Source: Heliopora coerulea
Lineage: Eukaryota; Cnidaria; Anthozoa; Scleralcyonacea; Helioporidae
Direction: 5' to 3'
Assembly: GCA_030142905.1 (NCBI GenBank)
Contig: JASJOG010000145.1
Span: 682,001-746,000 of the forward strand
Length of the DNA: 64,000 nt
The notes under the pieces are model-generated. The model worked only from the letters and a program-made list of their open reading frames with translations, searched no databases and was not told where the DNA came from. Numbering within the stretch: position 1 is the stretch's first letter; each line of letters begins with the position of its first letter. Shown piece after piece: positions 21,561 to 35,100 of this stretch. The position numbers and the translations under genes are program-made.

Positions 21561-22148
21561 TCAAAAAAATATAAAATAAAACATATTCTGAAATATAGAG
21601 ACATCTTGGAAAACTCAAGATATAAATCAAAACAAGACGAGTATATGAGACTGTAATATTACAGTCTCATATGAAATGATAACTTCACAATTAACCTACA
21701 CTGTTGAAGTCAACCGAAAAATGTTGACTCGAGCGGGATTTGAACTCGCACCTTCGGGATAGTGGTCCGCCGCTCTACCTGTTGAGCTATCGAGTCCACA
21801 GGGATTGGAGGCGAGTTTTTATCCAATTTAAGTGCACGAAATATTCTCGCGACAACTTAACGCTATCCATGAGATTGGATGTGCACGGTGTTTCAATTCT
21901 ATTTCAGAATCATCCTCAGGGTATTAGGATGATTCTGAAATAGAATTGAAACACCGTGCACATCCAATCTCATGGATAGCGTTAAGTTGTCGCGAGAATA
22001 TTTCGTTAATTGTGAAGTTATCGTTTCATAATACCTTGAGGATGATTCTGAAACAGTCTCATATACTCGTCTTGTTTTGACTCATATCTTGAGTTATCCA
22101 AGATGTCTCTATTTTTCCGAATATGTTTTATTTTATACTTTTTTAAGC
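21561..22148. mobile_element. Foldback element carrying a tRNA-like sequence and a perfect inverted duplication
   Basis: Outer arms of about 85 bp (21561-21655 and 22060-22148) are inverted copies, with TCAAGATATAAATCAAAACAA on the left and GTTTTATTTTAT at the right end. Inside, TAATATTA is the centre of a palindrome at 21645-21671. A tRNA-like sequence (minus strand, 21723-21798) is followed by an 81-bp segment at 21836-21916 repeated exactly in inverted orientation at 21926-22006. Confidence 0.8.
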
Positions 22149-24429
22149 TGTTGGCTCGTCTTGGTTTTTTCGACCTTCAAGTTGTGCAACATTAACTCGA
22201 TGGGGGATGACCAGACGTCATAAATTTAGACAATGATGTAAAAGTAAACTTTTGCGTAGGCAGTGTTGAACGACCTGCAAAAAGCCAAAAGGTTGAGGAA
22301 ACTGCCGAAAATTAAGACAGTACGTGCTGATGTTTCAATTCGATGAAGTCCCTTCCCTCGAAGCGTCTGTATGTACTCGCTTAAATTTCGGCAGATCTGT
22401 AACCTTTTTAACACGCCATAATTTTAGCTCCCCCAAGTCAGGAACTTTAGTTGTTGGCTCAGGGGATATCTGAAGCCTCCACTGGTGAGAACGGAAGGTA
22501 TACATCATAGTTAATACGTTTTCAATTGAAAAGAAAGCCTGGTGGTCAGAAAAAGCGCGCAAAGTTCGACGAAAAACGCAAGCTTAGTGTCCCAATATCG
22601 TATTTTAATGTTGTAGGTCAATCTGGCTATCGATCATCTGAGCTTAATTGATCAAAGCCATTCCTATTCAGGCGGTTTTACAAGAGAGTCTATTTACACG
22701 ATTGTTCATTACGACTGTTGTACGCGATTGTTCTTTCTGGAGTACGCAATGTTCTGTTACGTACAATTCCTGCTTTCGGCAGGGGGGTAACTGGGAGTTG
22801 GGGAGGTGGTGACCCCCGCAATTCATTTTTCAGTCAGAGTGCGTTTTCCTTGCATAAGGCACTAGCGGATCCAGACTAAGCTGGAAGGGGCTACCCACCC
22901 TAGGAGTAGTAATTAAACAGCAAAATTTCCTGTTCTAACCTGAACGTCTCCAGAAAAATCACGTTTAGTTGTTCGGTATTTACCAGATTGTGCGGCTATA
23001 AAACCTTTTGCTTTGTAAACTATGTGGAAGATCAACACTTGTTGCTGTTTTCTTTTCCTACTTCTCCAGTTAGTAAGCGAATTTTATTATAAATTATACT
23101 TGTTATAATCTTACTGACAGGGGAGTCCGAGCCCTTTGGGCCCCACTCTGTATCCGCTGCTGTAAAGAGTGACTAAACTCTTCCATCACGAGTTTGAGGG
23201 GGAAGAATGAGGGTACAAAAACTTCTACGAAGCGAATGCCCCATGATTTACCTTTTCTCCATGCCATCCAGAGCTGGTATGAATCACATTAATATAAGCA
23301 GTCCTTGTCACTATTTTAAGAGTGAAAAAAATTAAAGTTACGCTTATTGCGATCTTTTGGGGCGCAAACTAATAAGCGCTTTATTGAGACCGGTTCGGCC
23401 TCCTTCAGTTTTCAGGTGTGGGGTACATATATGATGCAATCGATGTTATTTCAGGCCGTTCGACCAAACAGCAGTAGCCGCTGGCTCTCAAATAGAGGCC
23501 CGGGAAAATGATGCCCAATTTTAGCAGGGGCTGTAAGGTGGGGTGAGGAGACTGCTGCCGATAAAAATACAATGTGAATTGCAGATATGCAAACCTTAAA
23601 TTCATTGAGATAAAAACTTAGAAGAAACAACTGACATCATGAGATAGGTCTATAATGACATGGATCGATAATAAAATACAAATGACTACAAGTGACCCCC
23701 TGCAGGAGTTTTGATTTTCATGACTCCACACAAAACGTTACATTTATATGATGCTTTTGCCTCCAGCATGGCTCTTTAAATAAGAGCCTTCTGCCTACAA
23801 ATCACTGGGGCTCACAAGCTACAAATTCTTGGGGCCCAGTGGGCCACACCGTCCACTGATAAAGTGAAAAAGTGCAATTCTCAATAAAACGTTGAGAGAA
23901 TGAGGTACGGACATTTGAAGAGAAAGCTCTTCATTTAGGTAATTTACTTCCGAATTTACTCCGACGAATGGTTCTGGGTGGAAACTTTAGTGTCTGGTTC
24001 TCTCGTTTTTTTGGCAGAGTGCTACCACTAGAGTGTTGCTTACACTAACACAGCACTTCAGTTCTGATATTATGCGTGCGTAAGGCTGGACTCTATAAAG
24101 AGACTTCACTAAAGTGAAAAGGTCTCCTGTAATTTGAAGTATGCAGCTAGGTATCACGCAAAGCGAAACAAAGGCTGCTCCGTTATACCTGAGAACACAT
24201 GCAAACACGAAGCGTCAATTGACTCAAAAAGCCGCATACAAAAGGCTCCCACACATATACGTTTTCATTCGAACACGCAAACCTCCCTCTCATGTTTTCA
24301 TGCCCCATATACGCGGCGGTGATACCGTTTTTGGTGAAAACCTTCGAAAACGCTTGTTTATGGTCTCCGTTTGGTTGGTCAAAACGGAGAAATACACAAT
24401 TTTTGAAAATGGGAACTAGGCTCAGCTAG

Positions 24430-24800
24430 ACTTTTTGCTATTATGTTTTAAAAATATATCGATGGTAAAAGGATAGCACGGTTGTCTTTTACTTCTGTCT
24501 TCCACAGATTCGATTCCTGCTCCGTGAAGATGCCCGGTTAAAGTGTTTATGCCGAGTTTTGGGGCGCAGTCAGCCGTTCGCCGGGCATAATACCCCATTA
24601 TCTCCAGTCAGCGAAGGCAACGGCGGTCGATTCTGGCTTCCAGCTGTTTTATTAATAAAGTTACCTTGCTCGCATGTGAGAAGAACGTTGTCCGGTGTGA
24701 CTTTACCACACTCCATAGGGTTTCTCTAGGTACTCCAGTTTCCTCCTGTTCTGACATTGGGCGGACAAGGGATGCCTATATCTGCATTAACCTCAAGGGA
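24430..24800 (+). repeat. SINE-like repeat
   Basis: GGATAGCACGGTTGTC and AGATTCGATTCCTGCTCC look like tRNA-type A and B boxes. Downstream, GGGTTTCTCTAGGTACTCC then AGTTTCCTCC resembles a tail shared by many invertebrate SINEs (from general knowledge, not searched). Confidence 0.45.
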
Positions 24801-26299
24801 GAACAGTTTAGATGCAGCTGATAATTGTTGCCAGGTTGAATGAATTTAGTTCCGTTTGTAACTTTTGAACCAGTTTTGCAGATTTCTCGAATAATGAAAC
24901 GCATTTTTTAAGCTGTGAAGTCTTTCCAGTGGTATACCTAAACATCCTTATATCATTATTTGACGTTGTATCAAGGGCAAGAACATTCTGCTTTGACTTG
25001 ATGTGCGAAGTTACTTTTGAAGAAATAAGGTCCACTTTCACGGGCACATAAGAATATGGACTTGCCAGTCATTGAGCTGATTGATTTGGTAGTCTTGACA
25101 GGTCGAACTGATATCTCTTCTATATAAAATAATGGTTCTTGTTGCATGCTGGCAAGTTTTCGTTGCAAACCAAAGGTCTTAAGTTCTTTTGCAGTTTTGT
25201 ATGAGCTAAATTTATTGGATATCATCAATTTGGAATTTTTATACTTATTTAGCTTCAAAACCAATCTTGTTTCATGACATTCTTTCATTCTATTCGGTTT
25301 ACTCTTGCAAATTGTTGTCATTTTTTAACAGAATTCGAAACAACAAAGAAGAGACTTGGCGTGTAGACTTATGCATTATGGTACTTGTACGACTGATCTG
25401 TGAACTCAAGTATCGCCTCACACATAATCAAGTAGAGCTATGTAAATTTTTTCCACGAGCCTAAAATCTATTGTGTTCATAAATGCCTCTTAAACCAATA
25501 ACAAGAAATTTAGGAAACTGGAATGACTTATGAGTATCAATAATTGTTTTCGTAGTTGTCCGCTTTTCAATGGGATTTTGGCATTCAGCCGCGTTGGTCC
25601 TTTTATTATAAACTTTGCACGTTAACGAGCAGGCAATAGCACTCATTATCGAAACATTAAATGTCATTATTTACTCAGTTACAAAACAAACTAAAAATGT
25701 CAAAGTGATAAACAGCCTAAAGTTTGAAAGATTAGTAAAAACAATTTGAGTCCGTATCGAGTCGATGTTAAGCAACTCACCATATTCAATGTGTCGGGTC
25801 TTTCAACTCAAGCAAGCCACAAACCGCGCGATCTAACTAGTGCGTGGGCATATAGAGGTTAAGATAATACGACAGGAATGATAAGCACGAGGTGTCCTCA
25901 CAAGGGAAACTTTATAGCAAAACAAAGAGAACAAATGATTTTCAGTTCCTAGCATACCCGTTTTCTCGATTGTTCTAGTTCCGAAAGCATTTTCGACGCT
26001 TTCTTGTTGCGCGCGCGACTTTACAAAGAGCATTTCTATGTTTTGACGAAGAAAGTTGAAAGCTTTTCTAATCCATAAACTAGATTGGAATCACTTAGAA
26101 GTGTTTGAGGTGATGGAAAACTACATCTACAGTTCCGTTATAGCGTCAATCATGAGTGTGGTTCAGCTTCAAATGCTGAAACCAAACATTGCTTGTCGTC
26201 ACAATTCACTCTTTCTCAAACACCTTAAAAAGCTGGCTTGTCGTCACAATTCCATCTTTCTTAAACAACCTGAAAAATTGACGAAAGACCATTTTGGCG

Positions 26300-26475
26300 T
26301 AAAATTTTCAAAGGTTGGTAACTGCCATATCCGATCGTAAAGAATTCCAACGTTTCGACCAAAGGCCTTTCGTCAGAGAGCTATAAAACGTTTCACTCAC
26401 TGACAAACGGCCTTTGCTCGAAACGTCAGAATTCGTTACGTTCAGTTATGGCAGCTACCAACCTTTGAACTTTTT
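26300..26475. repeat. Foldback repeat with two inverted CGAAACGT hairpins
   Basis: Outer arms CAAAGGTTGGTAACTGCCAT and ATGGCAGCTACCAACCTTTG are inverted copies. Inside, the minus strand holds CTGACGAAAGGCC then GTCGAAACGTT, and the plus strand CTGACAAACGG then GCTCGAAACGTCAG. The layout matches the element at 2145-2285. Confidence 0.75.
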
Positions 26476-27095
26476 ACGAGATTATACATTGTCTACGCAG
26501 CACCCTATATTTATACGAAAGACCATTTCATTTTAAGACCATCCAAAGTGTAAACTGGTAGTGCACAGCAGTTGAAACACTTGCACTGCTATCTGAAGAG
26601 AGGATTTCTCCTGCCGTAAACATTTGAAAATACACACGCCGGAGCAGATTATATGAAACTTTGCCTGGAGACAACGAAATATAACAAGCCAAACCGATAG
26701 CTGGTTTCTATGCAACATGCTCCTATATAATACGTTTAAAGTTCTGGTATAGTTGTGACGCAAATATCCATAAATAACGTTGTGCAGACACCACAGGAAT
26801 TTTAACCCAATTGTTATAGTTGAAATCATTGTCTTTCTACAGTTTGCGGGTATTTCGTAATATAAAACGATATGGAGAAAAAAAAAAAACGGTTCCGTTT
26901 CGCTTGTTGCTCTTTTATAGTCCAAAGTTGCACGCACGGAAAAAGACAAAATTTCTTTAAATGACGGAAAATCCCTATAATTACTGCTTCCTCCACCGTA
27001 CTCCACTAGATCGACCATGGTAATTAGACAGCATCTCTAAGCGAGTGGGACAAACATACAGGACCTTCAAATGTTGTGTCACGGTAAAGTCTGAA

Positions 27096-27217
27096 GGAAA
27101 CCGCGTTGTGATCAAAGACGAGCTGTAAACTGTAGTTTGTTCGCTCTGATTTCTGAGGGAACCGCGTTTGATCCGAAGACGAGCTGAAAGGCTGTAGTTT
27201 GTTCGCTCTGATTTCTA
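27096..27217 (+). repeat. Two-copy tandem duplication
   Basis: A segment of about 60 bp (GACGAGCTG, then CTGTAGTTTGTTCGCTCTGA) occurs twice in direct tandem with a few changes. The second copy runs into an ATG at 27231 followed by GTGAGT, but no supported gene follows. Confidence 0.65.
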
Positions 27218-28289
27218 CAAACTGAGGAAGATGGGTCGCGTAGGGAAATACGGTGAGTGTTTTACTGAATTTAACTTAAAATCTATTCGGTATCTTAATT
27301 TTGCAGTGACTTCACGAATATCTATTCTTATTTAAAAATGTATGATCGAAATATCACATTAACATTTAACATACACAAGCTCGATAGAGGCCCGTCTGTT
27401 GTCAAGATATATTTGCTTCAATCTGAACTCTCGCTGATGTACTGTCGGAAATTTCTAGCCATCTGTGAAAGGAAAACATGGCAACTGTTCACTCGGGCCC
27501 TTCGTATATTTCCCATATTTGATTTCGTCTTCGTTGTTTGCCTAAAAATTCCGTGGGATAGTTCGCCAAGGTTTACTCTGTTGCACTGTAATTCTAGAAA
27601 GTTTACCTCAATCGACGTTATCTAAAGTTAGCTAACCTAATCTATATATGGATGATGTTTATACCACAATCTCTAGATGTTTGTTGAAGTTAATAATCAA
27701 GGTTACGGTAATCTTGAGAAGCACAATCAGTGGTGGTCACTGATTTTTCGACGGCTTCAGTGGTGGTCGTTTTTAGGTTATCATACACGAGAATGAGTGT
27801 TTCATCAGATATCCAAACAACGGAAAGTGAGTTGAAAACGAGCTGAGGCGATAGCAGGGTTTTTCGGACGACTTCGAGGTGTTTGGATACCTGATGATAC
27901 ACGACTTTCAAGTGTACAATATTACATCTCAACGAATCCTTATTTGGGGAGCCAGGTACAAAGTTGCCGAAATTCTATGCTAATTTAGATCAGATATCCA
28001 AGTACTGTCTCTGTACTGATTTTCTTTGTGTTTTGCCATGAATTGTTAATGAGTTTGAGATAGACAAAGGAAACATGGATCAACCATCAACCTTATCTTA
28101 CGTTGAGGTCAAACCGTTCACTTTACCAAAATCTTTGATGATCGTCAAGTTCATGACGAATAGTTGTCAGGATACTGATCAGTTTTGAACTCCACTTTGT
28201 AAGCTACTTATTGAGAGGAAGAATCATTTCGTGACTTAATGATGGGAAGTTGTATCTCCATAATTTTATTTCGTACCACTGAATCAGTT

Positions 28290-28665
28290 AAGCCTAGCCC
28301 ACACAAACACGTTTTGAGGCAAGTTTTTCTGTGACTATTTTTATTTGCTCTTGTACATGAGAAAATTTGACGGAATTTTACGTGACAAATGCATTTGCTG
28401 AAAAATCGGCGTGCCAGTTTTTATGTCGCAAAGAAAAGAAAGTCTTTATGTGAAAGTTTGTTCGTGTGCACGACCCGTCGCAGAAAATTTGGCACATACT
28501 CAGAGGTTGGCAGTGGCTTCTTCGGTTTTGTCTCCGCTGTCCATAGTCATTTCTGGCGCATAGGCAAACGAATTTTCAACATAGCATTTGCTGCTTTCAT
28601 ATAACAGCAAATATCTTTGTCACAAAAAACTTGCGACAGGAAATTTGCTCGTGTTGATTAGCCTT
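28290..28665. repeat. MITE-like element
   Basis: The left end GAGGCAAGTTTTTCTGTGAC pairs with GTCACAAAAAACTTGCGAC near the right end. GCCTAGCCCACACAAACACG and CGTGTTGATTAGCC also correspond in inverted form. Non-coding inside. Confidence 0.55.
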
Positions 28666-30514
28666 TAGCCACTGAAGCCATTGAGGAAGCGCAGTCACAC
28701 TTGAACTACCACTACTTTTACTATGCTAGCATGGTGCTTGTTTTTACGTTATCAAGTTCAAGCAGGCTTTAATCAAGCGCTTTCTCCCTGCAGTAAGATT
28801 AAAAACTGCTTGAGTAACCCAACGTAAAGGGTATTAAAATTACTCAATCATGCATGCATATTCACAGTGGAGGTAAGTTCAACCAGAATTAACCAATCTC
28901 CCCGTCGTCCGGATCTCTTTGAAAACACAAACAGTGGATTGTAGCACGAACCTTTTTGCTTCAGCTACAAGTGGTGTAAGTTGGAATTCTCAGTTTCCTT
29001 CTCAAATTTAAGAAAGCTTTTTGTAAAGATTTTCTCTTCAATCCCTTGCACTTTGAAAAGAACCATTTTAAAAGCGAGAATTAAAAAGAAAAGTACTGAT
29101 AATTACTTTAAGCATATTAGATAGAAATTTGAAGCTTCTACTCTCACGCATTTTTACTGTATGTGTTTGCATGGGACGGTTCACAACAGGGTAAAAACAT
29201 TTCGATCTATTTGAAGTCGATCTGAGTCTACAGACGTCCGCGCTGAAGCAGAAATTAGCAATCGCTAAAATACCTTCGTCGGTTCTCATTTCGCCTGTTT
29301 TTGTTGTAACTACAGAATTGTAACAAATTTAGAACTCGAATAATGGAAATAAATATCAAAATAACCATGGTTCACTCCGTTTAAAAGTATACATGGAAAA
29401 GGAAGCTTTTATTGTCATGTATTTACTGATGGACTTAATTTCTTTATAAGTGTTGAATTTAGAAGTACGAATGACTTATTGATAATATACAGTGCGTGTA
29501 AAAAAGGGCTACTCTATTTAAATTTCTAATGATTATTATTACTTGTTATATAAAAGACCACTTCTAAAGAATATTTATGAAGCATGGATAGGTTAGCCTT
29601 TTCATTTTTGTACACAATGTATAGCTTTCAAACAAGTCGACTTCTACTTTGCTATCAAAATCACTAAACCCAACCTTAGAATATAATATTTTAGTATAAT
29701 TACACAAGTGATTATCGAAAATCCCACGTGGTGGTCCGTCCGAAAATTACGTCATAATTCTCGATATTAGCCAAGAAATGAATGTAACAATGAAGACAAT
29801 GAAGGTGCAGAAGCAAAATATGGCGGCTACATTCGTAAATGTTACCAAGGAGTTTTTAAAGCAACTCGTCCACTACTTTCTTTCAAATAATTACTTGCGT
29901 AATTATACTAAAACAATTATTCGCCTCGAGCTCAATCAATATTATTCAACAACATTAACTTCGCCTTCGTCGAATAATTGGTAGATAACTTTTCATGTTA
30001 GCTAAAAACATTAGAAACTATGATTATCTTTGTTTCGTTTTTGTGAAGTTTCTGAAGACGAAATAGAATGCTTACTTGAAAGTGCAATCCTAGAGAAGAC
30101 GAAAAATGTTTTTTGCAAAGTGTGTTTCTACTAAAACAATTAGATTATTCACTCGAGATTTCTATGAGGTGATAGTTGACGAGCGCGAAGCTTCAGGACA
30201 GCTTCTTAACTTAATAAGGTCAGAACAGACGAAACGGAGTCCAACAGTGTACGTTTCACTACTTGAAGAAAACACATTTGTTATTCCACGACATGACAGT
30301 CTCTTGTGAAGGCTGGGTGCCATCATTTATCAATCTCAATTAGTAGATTTGTTTTTTTAGATTTTTTTAAATACTGTGACCCCAACGCGACTGACACTTC
30401 TGAGATTCTCGATAGTTACTTTCCTTCTTTGTCCATTTCTTCCAAAATCGGTATTATCTGGAGTCTTTCGGGAAGGAAATTGCTCCAATGCTTCCTTTAT
30501 CCCTGATAAGGGAA

Positions 30515-31115
30515 ACGATGGCTGAAGGAAATCTTGTGATGACAAATAAGTTGCTCTAACCATTAAGCTACATAGATTGAGATGGAGAGTGTAGATTATG
30601 TAGGTGAACAACCTGTAATGTTCTGATGACCACTAAGTTGCTCTATCAATTTAACTAGACGGACTAAGGTGGTGAGCGAAGGTTACATTGACCTCATCTA
30701 GATGAACTAATGTGGGATGCAAAGGTTATATATAAGCAGAATATGTATACCAACCGTTAATTTCTAATGACTTATGAGACGCTCTATGGGTGAACTACAA
30801 GGATTCAGTTACGTTCAACCTAACCTTCTGATGACTGGTGAGTCACACTAACTGTTTGCCTGTAAGGACTGAAATAATGAGTGATGGTTACATTTCTGTA
30901 CAACATGTAAATACCCGATGACAGGTGAGACAAGAACTCGTAGATGAAGAACACATCGAAGTTTACTTATGTCGCGTCCAGTAATCTTCTGATGAACGAT
31001 GTTTTAACCGTCAACTTGACTAAGAGGACAACAGGTTCAGTCAAGGTTACAAATGTTTGCACATATGTACTTCTGATGATCAGTGAGATCCACTGAGACT
31101 TGAAGCATTGAGAAG
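30515..31115. repeat. Degenerate tandem array of tRNA-like repeat heads
   Basis: Blocks of the type TTCTGATGACNNNTGAG, CTCTAACCATTAAGCTAC and GGTGAGCGAAGGTTAC recur about six times at roughly 90-110-bp spacing, decaying from one to the next. The same blocks form the single element at 1425-1512. Confidence 0.6.
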
Positions 31116-31169
31116 TTAGAACTGTAAGGCTCTTGCATCTCGTTTGCTGTGAGCTCATATTTGATTCTA

Positions 31170-34100
31170 GTGAATTCGTTGTGAGAGTTACAGTTTATGT
31201 TTAAGTGGTTTAGGTGAAGAATTTTATCAACCAATTGAAGAGTGGCCCATCCTTCTTGCTTCACTTGTTTATTAAGTAAGGTGCTAGGATGACATTATCC
31301 ATCCGATTTTAAACCCTTATTTTAGGACTTGAAAGGAAATATTTCACTTAATAGAAGATAAGTTATTAAGTTTTTAAAAACAGTCCAAGCAACAGTCGAA
31401 CTCGAAACTCTCAACTGTTACTAAAACCTGAAAACCGAACGATAAATTTCAATATTATTCTTAGGTGGTATTATTGCTACTGCCGAAACAGCGCTACTGT
31501 ATTCATCAACTGCGAGGACAGTCATGGAACCGTAAATAACCAGCTCTGCTTTTTGTTCTGATCGAGATGCAGCTTATGGTCAAAATAGTCAGTCTTGTAT
31601 CGAACTCAATTTACTAATTTGGCGGTGTTTTGTTCTGTCTCCTTGAAGAGACCGTCTGTAGATTGATCGCTTGGACATTTGTCTTGGACATGTCTTGATT
31701 GAAGAGACAACACCCTACAAGTTATAATGAAGATTGCAGTGCTAATATAGAATTACAATTTGGACCGTAACTTATACAATTAAGTATACAATTGGTATAC
31801 CAACAGTGCAGGCCCCGGTGACGTTTAGGGTGAAAAGCTGGTTAGGGGTCTTGGGAACTGAAGCTCCTAGACAAAGTGTTTTCCAGTCTTGTAATTCAAC
31901 TCTGCTTTCACTTTATCGTGTTTGTTGTTTACCTGCGCTTAAAGAGATGAAACTGATGCGATTGGTAAAGGTTTTGCACAAAGGATACTTCATAAGTCGT
32001 CTTATTTAGCCTGAAAATGAATAGCCAACTAACCATTAGACGCCATCATTTAACCCGTTCCTGTCCAAGACATCTCCCCTTGACCAGCAAAATAGTTTGG
32101 CGTGAGCCAGACTTAAATAACAAAGACGGATATGGACAGGAAAAGGTCTAACTTTGTAAGCGCTCGTAAAACTCATTTTCGGTTCAGTTTCCGCTTTGGA
32201 ACATCAGATTTTAATTTAGACTGATAACCGAAACAAATCGAAACGTATTATAATTTTGTTAATATAAAGAGAAAAACGCTCTCCAACCAAAGATTTACTT
32301 GAAAGAGCTTTCGGCCGTTAGTCTACCGAGTTCACAGCGGCTTGAAAACGGTTAACTGACAGCGGAAACCTCGTTATAAGAAATCTTCTGTTAGTGGACG
32401 TCTTCCACTATATATATACTGATTGAACATGATATTTAAATCTGACCGCTGTTCTCACATTTCTTTCGTGCAACAAACTGAAACTTATTGAATACTTCAA
32501 GAATGAGATTTGGTCAGTCATGCGTGAAAGCGTGTTTTGCCGCAGCAAAAATGCTTGAAATTAGCACATAATGGGTGAGAGGTGAAGTGTTTGTTAAACG
32601 TTGCATCTTTTTTGCTGGGATCAACATTTATACGGGCTAGCTTTGGGTGGGCCAGTCAATTTCAAAGAGGGGATTGTTTGATAACCGAGTGATTTACCGG
32701 AGCGGATGGCTTATCTTTCCAAAGTTGACAACCGCATTCCTGGGCGATCGGAGCGCCTTCCTCGTAATCGAGAAGAAAAGGACAGATCGGCCTAAACTTT
32801 CATGTATTAACCAGTTAATGTGACCAGGGAAGTCGGATTAAATTGCGCCTGTCTGTTACCTAAAACTTGATTTAATGACTTTGGTATTGTTAAAACAATG
32901 AAAAAAACTGACCTTTAAGTAACCCATACGCCTAATAGAAACGAAGTCTTTCAAATTGTGGAGTATGGCGGCATCATCCCACGCCATCAAATTATCAACT
33001 TTCAATTGTATTGTTGAACACCAGTAAGCGGGTTGGGTGTTAAATGGGTGGTTTGGATAATGCGGTTAACCTGATTCCACCCACGTATTCAGATGACAAA
33101 AACGAGATAACCAACATATGCCCAACTTCCTTGATATGCCTTATGAATTCGTGATGTGAAAAGAAAATTTACATCAAAAGAGCAACTTTTAACAATTAGT
33201 GACTGTTTGGATGGGGCAATCTACATTATATCGACTCGGCATTTGAAAACTTGACCGCTGTGGATAACCTTTTCTAATATGGAATGACATTCAAGCACTG
33301 AAGGTAATGTTGACTCACTATTGCTTGTACTGCCATCTCAGACGCTTAGACGGAGCCCCGAAGTTGTCATTCGATATTGATCGAGTTTAGTTGCTTACGT
33401 TCTGTCTTTCTCAGCAACTTTATGATGTGGACAAGTGCTTGAGATTAGCGCACGGCATGAATAACTTAGCATTAGTTATCTAAAGAGCCGAAGACTTGAA
33501 AGTATCATTGAGAAGGGCCGACTTTCTGGTTCAAGGTTCAACCGTATGACTCTATAAGTACAACTGTTCAACCATACGAAGGGATTATTTCGGTGTTGCA
33601 CATCTGGTTGCCAAAGGAAGCAAGCTTGATGGTTTGTCTGTACATTTCCGTTGGGTGAAGTGAGCGAAGAAACGGTGATATTGTTTTTGTTTATGATTAT
33701 TTCTCGATGTTTCGGGAGGAGTTAATGTCGATACTCGACTGATAGAAATAAATTCATTATTATTGGTACGAAATATTAGAAATCTACGCCCAGTATATTC
33801 TGCTGGATGTTGTAGAATACTCTAAGAGAGAATTATTATCGCACATCCTGCCAGTGCTTGGAGATCCTTCCTTCCCCAAATTCAATTTACAGTAGACGTG
33901 CATTCAAGATGTTCGCGAATCAAATCAGAACTGTCAGTAATGTTCGTGAGTTACTCGACTTGAGGAATGTACGTGAAGGCTGCGATGAATACATATACAC
34001 TAAAGCTTTCATTGATAAAGGTATTGTGTCAATTTGTTTCAATTACAGCTTTTAAAGTGCTTCTGGAACGTATTGCATTTAATAGCAGCCAAGGTATCGC

Positions 34101-34965
34101 TTGACAATTGTGATCCCAAAGATTCAAAATTAGTTTTGGATTCCAGTTTTCGTAGATTGTCCGGTAGACATAGCACATAGAATCGTCTTTACTGAGTTGC
34201 TGTACCAACTGATCAGACTTTCCAAGTGTAGTTTGTGTAAGTTTCAATCTGGTCGAACACAGCTTTTTCACCAGACGTTCAAATAAAACCACTTAAAATG
34301 CAAACTGTGAAAACACACCTTGCATTTTTTTATAGCCAGAGTATTAGTTCATATACAAGACAGCTTAAATAAGTGGTGGTATTGATTTTGTTTCGAATTC
34401 CAGGTGAAACTGATCCTTAATTAGTTAACTATGTGTATATTCAGTTGACAAAATTATCTGTTGAGTTGAACCTGGTACATAAATTAAGGATAAATTTTCA
34501 ATTCACGCTGCTTTGACGCACTTGTTTATCATTGATGGGCTAAATTTTTCAAACAGAGGATCTGAAAGTGATAGTATTCAATATTAGACTTCAGGAATAC
34601 TTGTTCTCACTCTTGTTTATATATCAGTATCTCATTATAGCTGCAATAACAGTTTAATAATTATTGATGGTGCCTTTAATAGTAAAATTTAGAATAGTGC
34701 TGTTAACAGCTCTAATTTTGAACCATTATTGTTACTTTAGCTGTAAGATTGACTACTGAAATTTTATGTGAAAACTTCTTAGACAAGGGTATTTGGTATG
34801 ATGCTTAATACTTTGCATTTTTAAAATTTTCATAATGCTCACATTAAAAATTGCACAGAGGGACAAAGCATAGAGTGTGAAAATAAATTGATGAAGAACC
34901 ATTTAAAGAAGAATTCATTGTTAATTTGTTAAGGCAAAGGGTTTAACTGAAGAATGTTTACCACC
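31170..34965. other. Intergenic, anonymous
   Basis: I see no gene, array or clear mobile element. A short relative of the GCGTTAGCCAGA repeat occurs near 32095. The small frames at 31806 and 33858 have no recognisable content. Confidence 0.4.
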
Positions 34966-35100
34966 AGTTTGTGATATTTTGATTTTATTACAAAATCAAA
35001 ATTGAAATATCACAAACTCTTTACTCATCTTGTTTCAATCCACATCTTGGATTTCTCAAGATGCTGATCTTTGGATTATGTTTTGTTTTATATTGTACTG
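34966..35100. repeat. Palindrome plus end of a foldback element
   Basis: 34966-35018 is a near-perfect palindrome (GTTTGTGATATTTTGATTTT against AAAATCAAAATTGAAATATC). It is followed by ACTCATCTTGTTTCAATCC, AAGATG and GTTTTGTTTTAT, matching the ends of the element at 21561-22148. Confidence 0.65.

Noticed and set aside
26533..27018. A 161-codon minus-strand frame
   Set aside because: No recognisable domain, poor protein-like pattern, and it contains a run coded by an A-tract. I do not support it as a gene.
27231..27252. ATG with a Kozak-like context and a GTGAGT donor (reads MGRVGKY)
   Set aside because: The nearest acceptor (about 27306) gives a stop after a few codons, and no later exon with a recognisable product follows.
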